A stretch of DNA of 64,000 nucleotides from Entonaema liquescens. Taxonomy: Eukaryota > Ascomycota > Sordariomycetes > Xylariales > Xylariaceae. A program made the position numbers and the translations under genes. The first letter of the stretch is position 1. Each line of letters starts with the position of its first letter. The notes under the pieces are model-generated. The model was not told the origin of the DNA and searched no databases. It was given only the letters and a program-made list of their open reading frames with translations. This document shows positions 23,799 through 36,159 of this stretch, piece by piece. The stretch is taken from the NCBI GenBank assembly GCA_902805475.1, contig CADCSX010000023.1, forward strand, positions 2,046,001 to 2,110,000. Reading direction: 5' to 3'.

Positions 23799-26503
23799 AG
23801 TTTTTCATCAACCTAATACTATGTTAGCTCAAGAAGATGCTTTCATTAATAATAAACATTATTATTGGTGTAGATGTTCCAAATAGTAGATAGCCATACA
23901 AGTGAACAAGTACCACCTATATAAGAACGAAGATGAAGTTTTACGTACCTGCTGAGCTGAACTAGGAGTTGATAAATACTTGTCTATACTATGAATAACG
24001 TTATTGTTAGCAGTATAAAGGGGCAGGAAAGGTATTCGCATCTTAGGAAGATAGATGGTAGCTAGACCGCTGTGTAGTAGCATCAAATTTGATGCTACCT
24101 CCAGAGTAATTTTCGCACCAGGTAAACAATCTGTGTTAGGGTAAAATTGGAAAATTTACGCACCTAATAGGGAATAGACCTTGGAACTTATGGTAATTTC
24201 AATGTGATGAGTGCCACACTACTAGTAGTGTTAATCAGTAGGAACCAAGTGCGAGTGCGTGTGAGATGCGGAAAGCGTTTGGAAGAGGATATCCTACTTA
24301 CCTGTATAGGTGGCAAGATGGGTAGAGAGACTTGGGCCTACCCGAGTTCTCAGAACATCCAAGATGGAATTTAATGTCGACTAAAAAGAATAACTATGCC
24401 TAGAGTACTAGGCGATGGTAGGATGCGATGGGTTCTTCTAATAGGTGTGTTGTATACGTGCTTGTTCGAGAGGTATGAATGGAATACGGAACACTTCCAG
24501 GAAACTAATGGTATTGTGTCAAGTTTCCAAGGCAGCAGTTCACATATGAAAAAGTTGTTTGTTGCAGAAATTTGGTAGGGTATGGATGAGGGAGCTTGGG
24601 AGAAGTAATTCATTTGTGGGCATGGGTTTTTACTTAGTAAAGAAGGAACTGAAGGTACATATGAATAGGTACAGCACATTAAATAGAAGAAGGTACATCT
24701 GCTTAACCTGGAGGGGAACCCTTGCCCTAACCAAGAAGTAGAAACGGGGGTAGGCCTAATACATTTTAGAGTATACGGTGGCGGTGATGGTGACGGTGAC
24801 AGCTATGATCCAAGTGGTGGCCTCAGTTGTGCTATGACAGTAACGACGATGATGATCCCTAAATGTACAAACCCCTAAGAGCATCAAGTGGCATGGCGAT
24901 AGCTTCAAGAACTCTTCCTGTGTCTAAGAGTATTATTACGCTGAATGTAAAGGGTGCTTGTATTCGTAACGCCGGTCTTTCGAAATATATTAGTATAGGA
25001 GGTGAAGATCAAGGTAGTGCTCACTACTAGCCAAGTGTATCTCGTAAATGCTGTCGACTATCGTAAGCGGCATACGAGGTTCGACAGCAGACAGCTTACC
25101 CGGATCGTTGACAGACTCTCAGAGAAGTTTTAGGCCTTTATCTTTCAGGAGATGTTGGCTTCCCATTGACCGTGAATAACTGTATTAAGTCCCTAACATA
25201 ATATATGATGCTTATAGCAACAACTCAGAATTGCTACAAAGAGCTAAGATCCAAGCGTCTGTGTATTTATAATAGGGCCCTGGGGTCGGGTTTTTAATAG
25301 TTGGCCTGACGGTATGTTGACGTCTGAACTTTGCCAGCATATAATTAGCAATTCTCTTTATTTTGTAGTAGACTCTCTGAGTCAAGATGGCGGAGGCGGC
25401 TGTGGCTGGGGACACAATACCGCAATATTAAAACATAATGAAGATGGCTTATACCCTCTAAAAGGTAATCACGCCGGCTAGTTTACGATATAACATGAGT
25501 GTGGCAATACTGGCGTATTGGACTCAAAGCTATCAGTACTTTAGGTATATCGGGACGTGAAATCCTATCTCTGATTAGTTCTAATCTGACATATCTTTTA
25601 AAGCACAATGATAATGTTTAGGTAGTAATCTTAGCCACCGATCAATAGGTATCGTATGGCGATGCCAGCGTTGACATGGAAAGTATTAAGATGGTTAAGA
25701 ATTATGAATTGGCCGTGACGTAGCAAGCTCTTTTATGCTGTATGATGAATAAAACAATGGGAATTGGGCACTCCTTTCGAATTCCTAGCTACCAAGAGCA
25801 AGGCGAATGCCGCTTAGGTAAGTAATTTGACATGCTATCTGTCTCTTGTCTGATGTTAGTTAATATACCGAGTGAAGAACACCAGTTAACTTAGGTACAC
25901 GTTTGTACTCAAATCAGCTTGTCGAACAGAACATATAGTACTTCTGGCGAAAACGAGTGTAGTCTCCAGACTCTCGAGCACGGTATCGGTCGCTCAAAGC
26001 AGTCTCTTAAGCAGCGCTTTGAAAGGGCTCTAGGACTAGGAGGTTTTTATTTATCTACTTTCATATTCTGGTATTGGGTGAGCACTTGTAAGTATATAAG
26101 TATATGCCATGCTTTAGCAAAGAAGTACTGTGAAACGGTGGAAAGGGAAAACAAGAAAGAACAATTTACGTAGACCCTAAATAGTATAGCTAGACTTGAA
26201 TTAAGATGAAGGCTAGGCTTGGCCATGAAAGGTGCTACGTGGACCAACGGCGTTGAGTATGCTTGAAAATGCTTTGGAATCCGGGGTCTAAGTATAAGGA
26301 TGTCGCTGGGAAAACCCTCAAATAGTAATTTTAAACTCCCAAAGAGGGGGGTTGCTATATTCTATAATGACGATTAAAAATAGGGGCAAGTTAGGGTACA
26401 TCAGTTGAGTCACGATGAATGTTTAAATATTTTTATTTCTCTTGATGACTACCTAGGGATACAGAAATAGAGTGGTAATATTTGACGTACTTCCAGAGCC
26501 TTT
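23799..26503. other. Gene-poor region with palindromes
   Basis: About 2.7 kb without a supported gene. It contains a perfect 22-bp palindrome (24077-24098), a perfect 16-bp palindrome (24216-24231) and a two-tier hairpin (25049-25089). An 84-codon open frame at 25919-26173 has no domain or splice signature and is not called. Confidence 0.45.
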
Positions 26504-26908
26504 TCATGCGTGATCTTGTTTAATATATGCCAACAAGGTTTCTACTTGATATACCCCCTATTTCGATATACTGACGACGTTGAATACTCTATGAATAGCA
26601 CTTACCGTTAAGCTCGCATTAACATGTGCAAATCTTGTTCTTCCTAAGTATTTGATGCGCAACAAGTCAGCCTTGCTCATACATCGTGATCTGTCTGGCG
26701 GCCGAAGAAAAATTACGTAGAATTGAGCAATTACGTAATATACATCCTGGAAGGCTTCGCGATTTATAATTTGAACAGGTCGAATATATAACAGGCCACT
26801 GTCGCATATCGATGGGATTGTCTCGAGCGCTCGTTCGATCTTTCGGCCGTATATATCTTTGACTGGGATATATGATTTGGCCTCGCGCTGCTGTGTGGCA
26901 CTAGCCAT
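26504..26908 (-). CDS. Small hypothetical protein, spliced model
   Basis: Not recognised. ATG at 26908 opens 101 codons (MASATQQREAKSYIPVKDIY...) ending at a GTAAGTG donor. A 48-base intron (26605-26558) closes with CGAAATAG and continues in frame for 17 codons (GVYQVETLLAYIKQDHA) to a TGA at 26506, giving 118 residues. The protein is mixed-charge with no signal peptide or membrane segment. The FQDVYYVIAQFYVIFLRPPD centre could be a beta-rich core. In its favour: a clean donor/acceptor pair and a plausible C-terminus, isolated in otherwise non-coding DNA. Against it: no family, no second copy and modest codon bias. It could be a gene fragment or chance. Confidence 0.35.
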
Positions 26909-27707
26909 GTCCTGCTACAAGGCAGTTTCTATTACGGGTACCTAGCTGCTTTAGAATGTAAACATCCCAACTCGAACATAGCGGTTTAGAGCGGATTGCT
27001 CAGTAAATGCCTACCTGGGTTGTGCGTACACAAATAATCAACGGGCACGTCATTACATGCTACCAAGAGAACTATAATAAATTAGCCGTTGATGTCTTCG
27101 GCGACACAAACTGGGGAGTCGACTTGGATGAAGGACTAAAACGTATTCAGCGGTGCTGAAAATGCCACGAGGAATCTACAGGTGGCGTCAGAGCTGACAT
27201 GATCACAATCTTCCGGGAGTTTCCATACCAATATCACCGAAAGAATAGATAATTATCATAATCTAAAATCATATGCTTTAGTACTACCAACGCCTAATTA
27301 CCTACGGCCTACAGGCCAACGAACGTTCCCCGGCTCGGCGATAATAATCGGAAATGCTGTTCGACTTGACACAGACGTCAGCAGACAAGAGCCGACGTGC
27401 GAGGACGCATGCTTCTCTTGAAAAGGGGGCTTTCTATTGTAAAATCAGCGTGAAAAGTAAGGATTTTATAGCACGGCTTGGAGAATATGTCGTTTGACCT
27501 CGGAAAATATGCTGCGCGGGATGCCGTTTACCAAATTGACAGGCGAATGGAATGAAATGCGATTTTGGCCAATATCCGTGTAAAGAAATGGTAGCGAGGA
27601 TGGTATCTATTTTGTGGATTAGTTTGACATGTACTGGAATATGGTTATAGTTGACATACAGTGGGAGAGTTCCTAGAACGGGAAAGGCCCGACCAACGAT
27701 TAGCATC
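26909..27707. other. Intergenic region
   Basis: Spacer between the small hypothetical model and the 3' end of the splicing-factor gene. A minus-strand open frame at 27434-27757 overlaps the downstream gene's end and looks non-coding. Confidence 0.4.
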
Positions 27708-29555
27708 TCAAATAGCCTTGGTACGAGAGAACAAACTGCTGTAGACGGCGTCCACAACAGGCGCAGCGCTAATCATCCGTCCTCCAAAATAACGCCCATT
27801 AAGCCCTTTAATGGCGTTCTCGCCTCCTTGGACTTTATCGAATTTGAGGAAGATATCGCCTTGCGAATTCGGATCGAGGGAAATATGGACTACGTGACCA
27901 TATTTTTCTTCGGCTTCCTGTCGAACGTCATCCTCCAGTTCCTTAATCCATTCTTCACCTTCTTCTCTGTAGTTACCAGTTAGCATCGGCATAAAATCTG
28001 TCTCGAATCGACAGTACGTACTCAGTGGGATCAAACATGTTGTGAAGAACAACACAGCGACTGGCCATGTTAACATTCACTGGGAGAGGCTTAGTCTCTG
28101 TCTTGGGCTTGAGAATCTGTCTCTCATTATGAGTTCCGTTGGAAGCGTCGTCGGTTCGGGCGAGCTTTCTCATTAGGGCATCGCGACTATAGTTGTTAAA
28201 ATTGACTCCCGCAACATCAGTGTCATCCAGGGCGCTCGCCCCGGTGGCTTTATCGTTATCACGACCTCCTGCTCGGTCGAATCCGGAGGCTTGAGGTCCT
28301 CGTCCACCAGCACCCGAGAAAGCGGATCCTTGATATGGCTGGTTTTGACCCTGGAACCTTTGTAGGATATTGGCAGTTGATTCAGGGGTGAACTTATCAT
28401 TACCAAGACCAACACGAATTGGACGACCGGCAAGGTCGAATCCATTCATCTTCTCAAGTGCTTCACGAGCCTGGTCAGCTTCACGGAACCTACAAGACTC
28501 GAGTTAGTAAGATTATCTCTTTGAAACGAATATCGGAAAACGTACTGTACAAATCCATAACCACGGCTACGGCCGGTATCATCTTTCTGAAGCTGGACGA
28601 ATTCGAGTTCGCCGAAGGGTTCGAAGACATTTTGCAAATCTTGCTCAGTAATGCTAAAGTGAATATTGCCTACGTAGAGTCGATGGAATGGGATCGAATT
28701 GGCGTGAGAGCCAGAGCCTTCGGTGTTACGAACTTGGCGATTTTTCTCAGCCTCAGTAAGCTGGACGATAACTGGGATACCTAGGAGTTGGTGACCTGTG
28801 AGCTGAAGAGCAGCAGTTACGGATTCTTCGTTTTTGAATTCAACGTAGCCAACACTATAACGATCATTAGCGATTCGGCTTTTAGATAATTATATCTGCA
28901 CATGGAAAACTGACCCTTTGGACCTGCCACTTATACGGTCCTTGACTATTTGAGCCTCAGTGACGGGTCCAACTTTCTCGAAGAATTCCTTTAGTTCCTT
29001 GGTACGAAGACGAGCAGCCAGCTGCTGAACGAATACGGTACGGCGATCTCGCTCGTCCTCGGTCAGTTGGGGGGTTGGATCACGCTTTGGTGTACGACCT
29101 CCTCTGGGCCTGTCTTCGTCCCTGCCTCGATAGTGGCCGCGGTCATCACGTTCACGATCACGGTCGCGGTGTTCGTCTCTTGGACGGTAGTGTCGACGAG
29201 GAGACCTCGAGCGAGTGCGGTCCCGGCCGCGCCCGCTGCTGCGGTAGTAATCTCCATCGCCTCCTCTGTGACGACGTGAGTGTCGATGGTCATCATCACG
29301 ACTTCGACTTCTGCGCCTACTCTTGTGGCTACCTGCGTCACTGCGAGGCGTAGCTTCCCTATCATCACCACCCCGATCACGTCGTGCGCGGTCGCTGCTA
29401 CGATCGCGTCTTCGGCCAGGGCTGCGGTCGCGGTCTCTACGTTCGGTTCGGTCAGATTTTACGCGATCATCAGAATCTTTAGACCCGGTTTCCTTAGTGT
29501 CATTCTTATTGCTAGCAGTAGCATCAAGTAAAGCCTCGACATCAAGGGTGGCCAT
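27708..29555 (-). CDS. RBM39/Rsd1-like SR-type splicing factor
   Basis: RNA-binding splicing factor of the RBM39/CAPER (S. pombe Rsd1) family, which acts with U2AF in early spliceosome assembly in the nucleus. Four exons, 29555-28915, 28854-28546, 28489-28022 and 27966-27708, give 558 residues. Residues 30-170 are an Arg/Ser/Asp/His-rich RS-like region. RRM1 starts RRTVFVQQLAARLRTKELKEFF, with GYVEF as its RNP1. RRM2 starts HRLYVGNIHFSITEQDLQNVF, with RGYGFVQF as its RNP1. An NFNNYSRDALMRKLART linker precedes the divergent C-terminal RRM (UHM-type), which starts SRCVVLHNMFDPTEE and runs through GDIFLKFDKVQGGENAIKGLNGRYFGGR. All three introns are GT-AG and in frame. The UHM binds tryptophan-containing ligand motifs in homologs. 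Confidence 0.92.
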
Positions 29556-30379
29556 TTTGAATAAAAACCTTCTGATAGGTCAGAGCAAGGCTAGAACTTT
29601 AAGGAATCGGCGACTTCCTCTGGCGTAATCAGGATTTACTGATCCAAGTATTTCTTTTTTGGTCGGCGAGATAAAAGTTGAATAAGTTGGTATGATGTAG
29701 TACTGTTTAAAATATATACAGTAACAGAAGTACTTACGACTTGTTGGCGATATTGTATGGGTCCTAGGTGGACATCAACTAAGGTTGGAAAGTAAAAGAT
29801 GAGAGGGGTGGCAGAAGGAGATGCCTGCAGAAAAAGCTGACATGTCGGTCTTTCCGGGTAAAAATATCATGACTGTGTTAAGGTACCTAAACCAAGAACT
29901 GTGTCCGTGCACATGATTACTTAATATCAATAGCTGGAAATTCATGGTGGAGCCTAGGTACATTTTCCTGTAGGGGACTTTAGTGAATACACTGTAGTAA
30001 AATAGGTACATGTACACGCTAATAATATAACTCGTAGAGCATACCGCCGTTTGACATAATGTCTTGTGTACATACATGATTCCATCCTGTCGTACCTGCA
30101 GCTAATAAGGGCCATTGTCATATCTACACTATGCCTTTTAAGCAAACCAAAAGAATTAATTCATAGGTAAAGTAAAACACGAATCATTAATTATTAGGTA
30201 CGAGTCGGGTGCGGATTAAAACTAAATATTTCCCATGTCATACTAGGTACCAAACGCCAAATCTGCCGACCTTATGCCTAGAATCTCCCCATTTCCGTTT
30301 TCACATCATACCCATTCAATACATATCGCCATACCCATGTATGTAGAATGGGTCTTTTTCACGAAGCAGCGGTCAAGAC
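29556..30379. other. Intergenic region
   Basis: Splicing-factor promoter side and the 3' flank of SCS7. AT-rich, with several TAGGTAC-type hexamers (29881, 29954, 30196, 30243). No gene. Confidence 0.45.
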
Positions 30380-31560
30380 CTAGGCCGTCTTAACCACAGT
30401 AACCAGCTCGGTACCGAATACTTGATCCCAGAACCGGCTAGTTACACCGAAGCCCAGCTCGTAGTCGAGGAAGTGATGAGCAAGGTGATATTTCTTGAGA
30501 TCCTTGTACCAGAGAGGGAGATTTTGGTGGTGTAGGAAGTAGTGAGTCAGGTCGTAGCAGATATATCCGAAGATGCCGCCGCAGTATACAGCAGTGGCGA
30601 GGTACCAATCCCAGAAGAACACCGCGTGTGCAAGCTTCCAGAAGGGAGTTGCGAGTACCACAAAGAGTGTAGGAGGCATCACTAGACGGTATTTATCCAT
30701 GGGAAGGTAGTGATGTACGCCGTGAAGCAAGAAATGCAATGTAATCCCAACCCTGTTATCTGGTAGATAGCTAGAAGAATGTGTTAGTAATAGTTTTATA
30801 ATAAATATGCGTGATGGAACATACTCATCCAGATGGAAAAGACACCGGTGCATGATATACTCTATGAGAGTCCACAAGATCACACCACCGCCGAAGCTGG
30901 TAGCCAGTTTAAGGTTGCTGTCATATCCCTGAGATGCTAGGTGGACACCGTAGGCGACTGCGGGAAGCCAGAGTATAGGAACAACCCACCAAGGGGTCAG
31001 ACTGAGAGGCTCGAGGAAGTTTCCGAACAAAGGCGCAGAGGCGCCGCCCTTGTAGTGTCTTGGTCGGTGGACCTGATCAAGATAGAACCTCTTGCTAAAA
31101 CCACCACACCATACTTGCATCAACAGAGGTTTGTTCAAGTCGAGGAACTTGTGCTCCTTATAGTCATTGTCGAGGTCTGTTTCCTTGCTCAGATCCTCTT
31201 CGCAAGACATTCCCGTTCGTGGGTGAACGTAGGCGTTGACTTTGCCATTGATCTGGGGGTCGGCAATCTTCTTCTGTACATCTCCGTTTGGCGCAAGTTC
31301 GTCTGTCACCAAAAGGCGGTCTGATACTCTTCCAAGATCTCGTATGCCGATTCTGAATGCTTGTGGGAGATTTCATCTTTGAGAATCGCGGTAATATCTT
31401 TTCCGGCATAGTCGAGGATTAGGTCGGGACCACCGGGATGGGATTCGACAAAGTCAGTCACATCGTAAACGTTGGTTCCGATTGTAACATAGCAAGATTT
31501 CTTGCTGTTGTGCGACTCGACCTCTGCTTTAGTGAGGGTCGGGAGTGTTCGACCAGGCAT
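30380..31560 (-). CDS. SCS7: Sphingolipid fatty-acid 2-hydroxylase Scs7, one frame break
   Basis: ER membrane enzyme that 2-hydroxylates the very-long-chain fatty acid of ceramide. Exons 31560-30825 and 30770-30380 flank a GTATGT...CTAG intron; about 375 residues after correction. The N-terminal cytochrome b5 domain carries the heme motif HPGGPDL (H41) and the second heme ligand in ISHKHSESAYEIL. The hydroxylase domain has the histidine boxes HRCLFH, HFLLHGVHH, HYFLHH and HLAHHF, plus hydrophobic segments around WWVVPILWLPAVAYG and LATPFWKLAHAVFFW. The frame breaks at the run of four T on the minus strand (31311-31314). Adding one T makes EEYQTAF continue as LVTDELAPNGD, linking both domains. 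As written, the first frame stops 18 bases further on. A one-base assembly deletion is the likeliest cause. Confidence 0.9.
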
Positions 31561-32557
31561 TTTGAGCGAAGTTTATAAGTTTATAGCTGATAAATTTAAG
31601 GAGTGACGATTATTAGAGAATGAGGGAACCCGCAACTCGACGGAATAAGTAAATCCTTACGTAGAAGGAAGACTTGTAAAGGGACGAAAGGAAGAACGAG
31701 GTTATTCGAAAAAAGAAAAGAGTCAAAAACAATTCAGGGGACTCGGGATATAATAAAGCATTAAAGATCTACAAAATTTTAGGGGGTCCAATCGTTTTTT
31801 TAGCTTTCGCATTAGCGTTCGGAGGAAATGAGCTTCGTCTGACCTAACCTGACCGAGAATTCCGCAGTCACCGCAGTTCACTCTTACAGGTAACTTGACA
31901 GCCTGACAGTGGCGTTATCGCCTATCACTTATCGTATGATACCCTACTGTATAGTACGTTCCAGCGCTGTGGGATCTACTACTTTCAGCTAAGTCTTGAG
32001 TTTATTAGTTTATTATACCATTCAAAGCCCGATGCAATTTAAGTTACGGAATGGATGAGGTATCTTTCTTATTGATATTCTGAAAATTGATGCCTGCACG
32101 TTCTTTGCTCGTATCTCGTGCGCCATATATATTTAAAATACATAAAACTAAATTGAGTACATGCAAGTATACGTGCAACTGTCAAGGACCACATGCAGGG
32201 AATCGGGAACATGGTGAAATCTTATCGATCAATTTGAGTACTGAAGTACTTCTCCTTATTCCCCTAATAAGACTCCGAATACCTAATGCTCGGGTATCTT
32301 CCATCTTCCATCTTCCATCTTCCATCTTGCCCCCAAAGTCCTACGTCAGGGGAACCTAATGTATGCTGTCCGCGGAAACCGAAAACTCCTCACTATGCCC
32401 TATACAATCATATTATTCCACCTTTTATTCTAGGTAATACAAGTGTGAACGCTATGCCATGCCGTATCATAATGCCATCAATCCAAACCTCCCAACCCGT
32501 ACCATGCAATCCTATTTTTATATGGTACAATTCTTAGTCCCAAGCTCCATATTATAT
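31561..32557. other. Intergenic region with a heptamer microsatellite
   Basis: SCS7 upstream region followed by the 3' flank of IMA1. Contains four perfect ATCTTCC heptamers at 32296-32323 plus a partial fifth. Short open frames there are not supported. Confidence 0.45.
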
Positions 32558-34881
32558 TTATAAGAAAACATGCACCATGTGATGAAGGATCACAGTTGCA
32601 ATATGAGCATTGCCATATGTACTCCAGGGATATTTGGTCCCAATTCCTGACCAAATACTCCCCGCGAGAATGAGTGAAGATAACACCTGTGCCAGCCCCA
32701 ACGTTGTCCATGATAGGGCAAATAGTGTCGGCGGTTTCCCCTCTCTTAGCTGAAATTCAACCTGTAAATCAGCAGCAAGTCGGATAGAAACAATTAGACA
32801 GGCTATGATAGAAGTTAAAGCAAGGCTTAAACCATAGGGTTCATCCGTTTTCAAAGCTGAAGCCCACGCGTAAAGAGCGCCAGCAAGCACCAATAACTCA
32901 ATGAAACGCGTTCCGCGGTGTTTTTGCCTATCTGCTCTACTCTGGGTGCTCTGGCGAGCGCCGAAAACAGAGTTTGTGGCCACACGCCTAGGATTCCGGT
33001 ACCTCTCCTCATCTGGATCTGGACTAATGCTGAAAGAACTTGCAAACATCCTCGAGAGATTATCTCGCGGATCGTCTTTATCTTCCGGCGCAAAGAATTT
33101 CGGTTCGGCAAACTTGATATCCGATAGGCTGCCCTGGCTCGATGATCCTATGTTTAGAGGTCCCCTGGCCGCACTTTGGAAGAAGTTCTCTTTTACCTCC
33201 TTCGGGCTCTCTCTAATAATCGGGCGCATAGGAGGGTTACGTAGCTTCTGCGCGGGTGTAGTAGGCGCTGGGGGTACCTTGTACCAGATGGGACCAGATT
33301 TTGCCTCTATGGGAGTATCGTTGAAACGTGGGTTAGTGTTCTTCACTTTATATGGATTGTATGAGCTGAATGCGCGGTGCTGCGAAGCAGATGGCGTCCA
33401 ATCCATTTCTTCCTCGTACTGAACTCGTTGGGGTTCTGGTTTTCTGGCCATGATCGGGTCGGATAGATGCATAGAACTAAAGGACGAGTTGGGAAGTCCG
33501 TTCTGATGCGATCTACCAAAGGAGTTGTTGAAGGAACCACCGAAGGATCCGGCGAAGGGTTCATTATCAGCGGTTCTCTGATGCGCGGTCGGACTTTGAG
33601 GAGAAGATATTGCAGGCTCAACGCGTGATTGGGAGATTTCGTCGAGTATACTTCCAAGGTCGTTAGGGTCCCTGGGCGCTTGTGATGCAACCGGTGACTT
33701 TTGTGAGCCATTCATTTTTGGACGAGGTCGAAAGAGAGGCGTCGTATCAGTATGAATAGACTTCCGTGATGCGTGGTAAATCTATACTTCGTCTTAGTGC
33801 AAGTTCATCTCTAAAACTTCATCTACACTTACAAATGTCATTAATGACGCTATGGCAAGTTGCGCACCTAGCTGGGCTGATACCTGCAGCCCTTCCGAGG
33901 AGCTGTATTGGGCCATCGAGAGGCCGGCATATCGTACCAACAATATAAGAAACTGGTACGTGTACCAATGCTTAAATCCAAGATAATGCGCCGTGAAGCC
34001 CCGTATCGTCTGTTTGAAGCGCGGATTCCATGGAAGCGAACATAACCCAAAACCAATTGCCCATTGCATGATCTGGTCTGCGCGAGGTAATCGGTCGTTG
34101 CCGTACTGATGTGCGCCCTTCAGGATCGTAGCCATCGGCGATTCAGATCCGCTTATGGCATACTGTCCTATGATGAGCGACGAAAGCATAGCAATGTGCC
34201 ATATGAGCTGTAACGTAAAGCCAAGGTTCCATGCCCATCTCCCTGCCCAGTCGACTGCGTCTAGAAATCCTCGCTTCTTCACTTCCTGTCGGTTTGATCG
34301 CGTACGGTCCATCATTCGGCGCAGATGGTCAGTCTGTGCCGTGTAGCTTGCTTCATTGAGCTTCTTCTCTACCTTGGGTTCACAAACGGCGCACATCTGA
34401 GGGTATCTTTTCTCAAGATTCCTTCTAAGGGTCCAATATCTCTTCTCTCGTGTAGCATATTCGGCACTATTATGGTCTTCCGGCCACTCGAATTGTGCAA
34501 GCGAACTCGTAAGCATATGCTGGTTCCTTAAACATGTACTGCAAAAGATAGAATCTTCGGAGCCTATGCCATTTGGCGATAGTGATCGCGTCGGCGAGCG
34601 GGGTACTGATGCACGAGGAATAGCGAACTGAACCTGGGGGCGCTCGATGGACGACGTCGTAGGCGGGTCGGTAATACTTCCATACTATTATCTAGTTAGT
34701 ACTGCGTGAAGATGTCATCTATCTCGACGCGATGTAAAAAATCCAGCGGGCTTACTTCGTCTAACCAATTTGTCGCATCGCAGTACAGGCAGAGAAATGA
34801 TTTCTGGCCTTCGAATCGTAGTTTGGATCTTTTGCCGCAATAAAAGCAACTCAGGAACTTCCTCGACCGTAAGGTCGCCAT
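32558..34881 (-). CDS. IMA1: Inner nuclear membrane protein Ima1
   Basis: Ima1/Samp1 (TMEM201) family inner nuclear membrane protein, which in homologs links chromatin or the nuclear envelope to cytoskeletal forces. Three exons, 34881-34756, 34684-33833 and 33781-32558, give 733 residues. The N-terminal Ima1_N domain is rich in Cys pairs: CFYCGKRS, CLYCDATNWLDE, CSTCLRNQ and CAVCEPKVEKK, a zinc-binding arrangement. Transmembrane segments follow (WNLGFTLQLIWHIAMLSSLIIG, YQFLILLVRYAGLSMAQ, LGAQLAIASLMTF). The middle is a Ser/Pro-rich, presumably nucleoplasmic stretch, and a C-terminal cluster of helices (FIELLVLAGALYAWA, LALTSIIACLIVSI, IATVILHHMVHVF) ends the protein. Both introns are phase 0. 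The last exon has a plausible internal ATG, but the spliced join TF-IYHASRKS restores a typical family sequence. Confidence 0.9.
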
Positions 34882-36159
34882 GTTTATCAAGCCGCAATCG
34901 GTATCGGTATGAAGAGAAAATGAGTAATTAAGGATGTTCGGGTGGTTTGGGTTGTTTTGGTTGTGGATACCAAAGAGGTTCGATAATTATGAGAAAGCCG
35001 AGATGATGCAACGACTTTTTTTTTAATTCCTTTTCGCGTTACGGATTATAATGGATAACTGCCCGTCTTATTTAGTTCTGCCTGAGCGTGTTTTTGCCTA
35101 AGGGTTGCGACGCGATAAGGCGTTACCCCTGTTCCCAATAAAATTTTGATATCGGCAACTACCGTAGTAACGCGTTTATTAGCAACCCTTTGCGCCGCTA
35201 GTGAGCTAGTGACGTAGTAAGTAATGCTAAAATAGATCTTATCTAAACCATGCGACGATCCACAGTTGGTGCTAATGTAAGGTACCCTTCTACATCTTTC
35301 GAACACCTGTTCTACACATTCACACCTTGCGCAGCGAGATCATTTCTAGACCTCTCTAGCATCAACAGTAAGGAATACAAATTTATGAAACAGATGGAAA
35401 ATCCAAGAATGGGATATGTTTCAACTCCTTAATTTCTAGAGGATCAACGAGGCCCCAGTGACTTGGTGACAATACCATTGTCACATCTTCCGGAGGAGGT
35501 TTTGATCCTGCACCGGGGCGGTATCCCGGTTACCACGTGCACGGCCGTTCCCACGATTACTGCCGCTTGCCGCGGACCGCTCGCGCCATTCTTACCAAAG
35601 GATACTTATCTACATGAAGTAGATATCCAAGCCACCAAGAACAAGTGCTACCTTGTTAATAACCTCAATCCCCAATAATAATAGACTCGATTTAACATAT
35701 CTCATCTGTACGGACACCAAAAGATTACCAGGTTTTCGGGGGAATAAAACATTGCCGCAAAACCACTATCCAACAAGTTTCATCTTATAGACCACACAAG
35801 TTCGGAAAGTTATGGTTCAGGGTTGATAAACCGTCGCATACGCATGACCCAAGAATTAACAACTGCTATGTGTGCACTGCTAATACATCACAACCGATAC
35901 CTACGCCTCAGTTGTTCGTCCCTCACGTCAAATTTCTTAGATATATTGACTAACAAGTTCCCTTAAGATTAGTAACTTTTTAAAAGTTAACTTAATAAGG
36001 CTCACTTAAGGAGAGGTATCGGGTGTCACAACATTAAGACCGCCACCATCACGGGGACCCGTAGTAAATAGGGACAGCTTCTTCGGTTCCGTTTTGCAGT
36101 AGTACTATCAGGCAACAGGCCTGAGCCAGGGTACCGGCACCCTAGCTGGACTACATCTC
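34882..36159. other. Divergent intergenic region, IMA1 and ALG14
   Basis: About 1.3 kb carrying both promoters. A 17-bp interrupted palindrome, TAACTTTT-T-AAAAGTTA, lies at 35973-35989. Short open frames at 35046-35678 are not supported. Confidence 0.45.

Noticed and set aside
25919..26173. 84-codon plus-strand open frame
   Set aside because: No recognisable family and no supporting signals; its minus strand is equally open.
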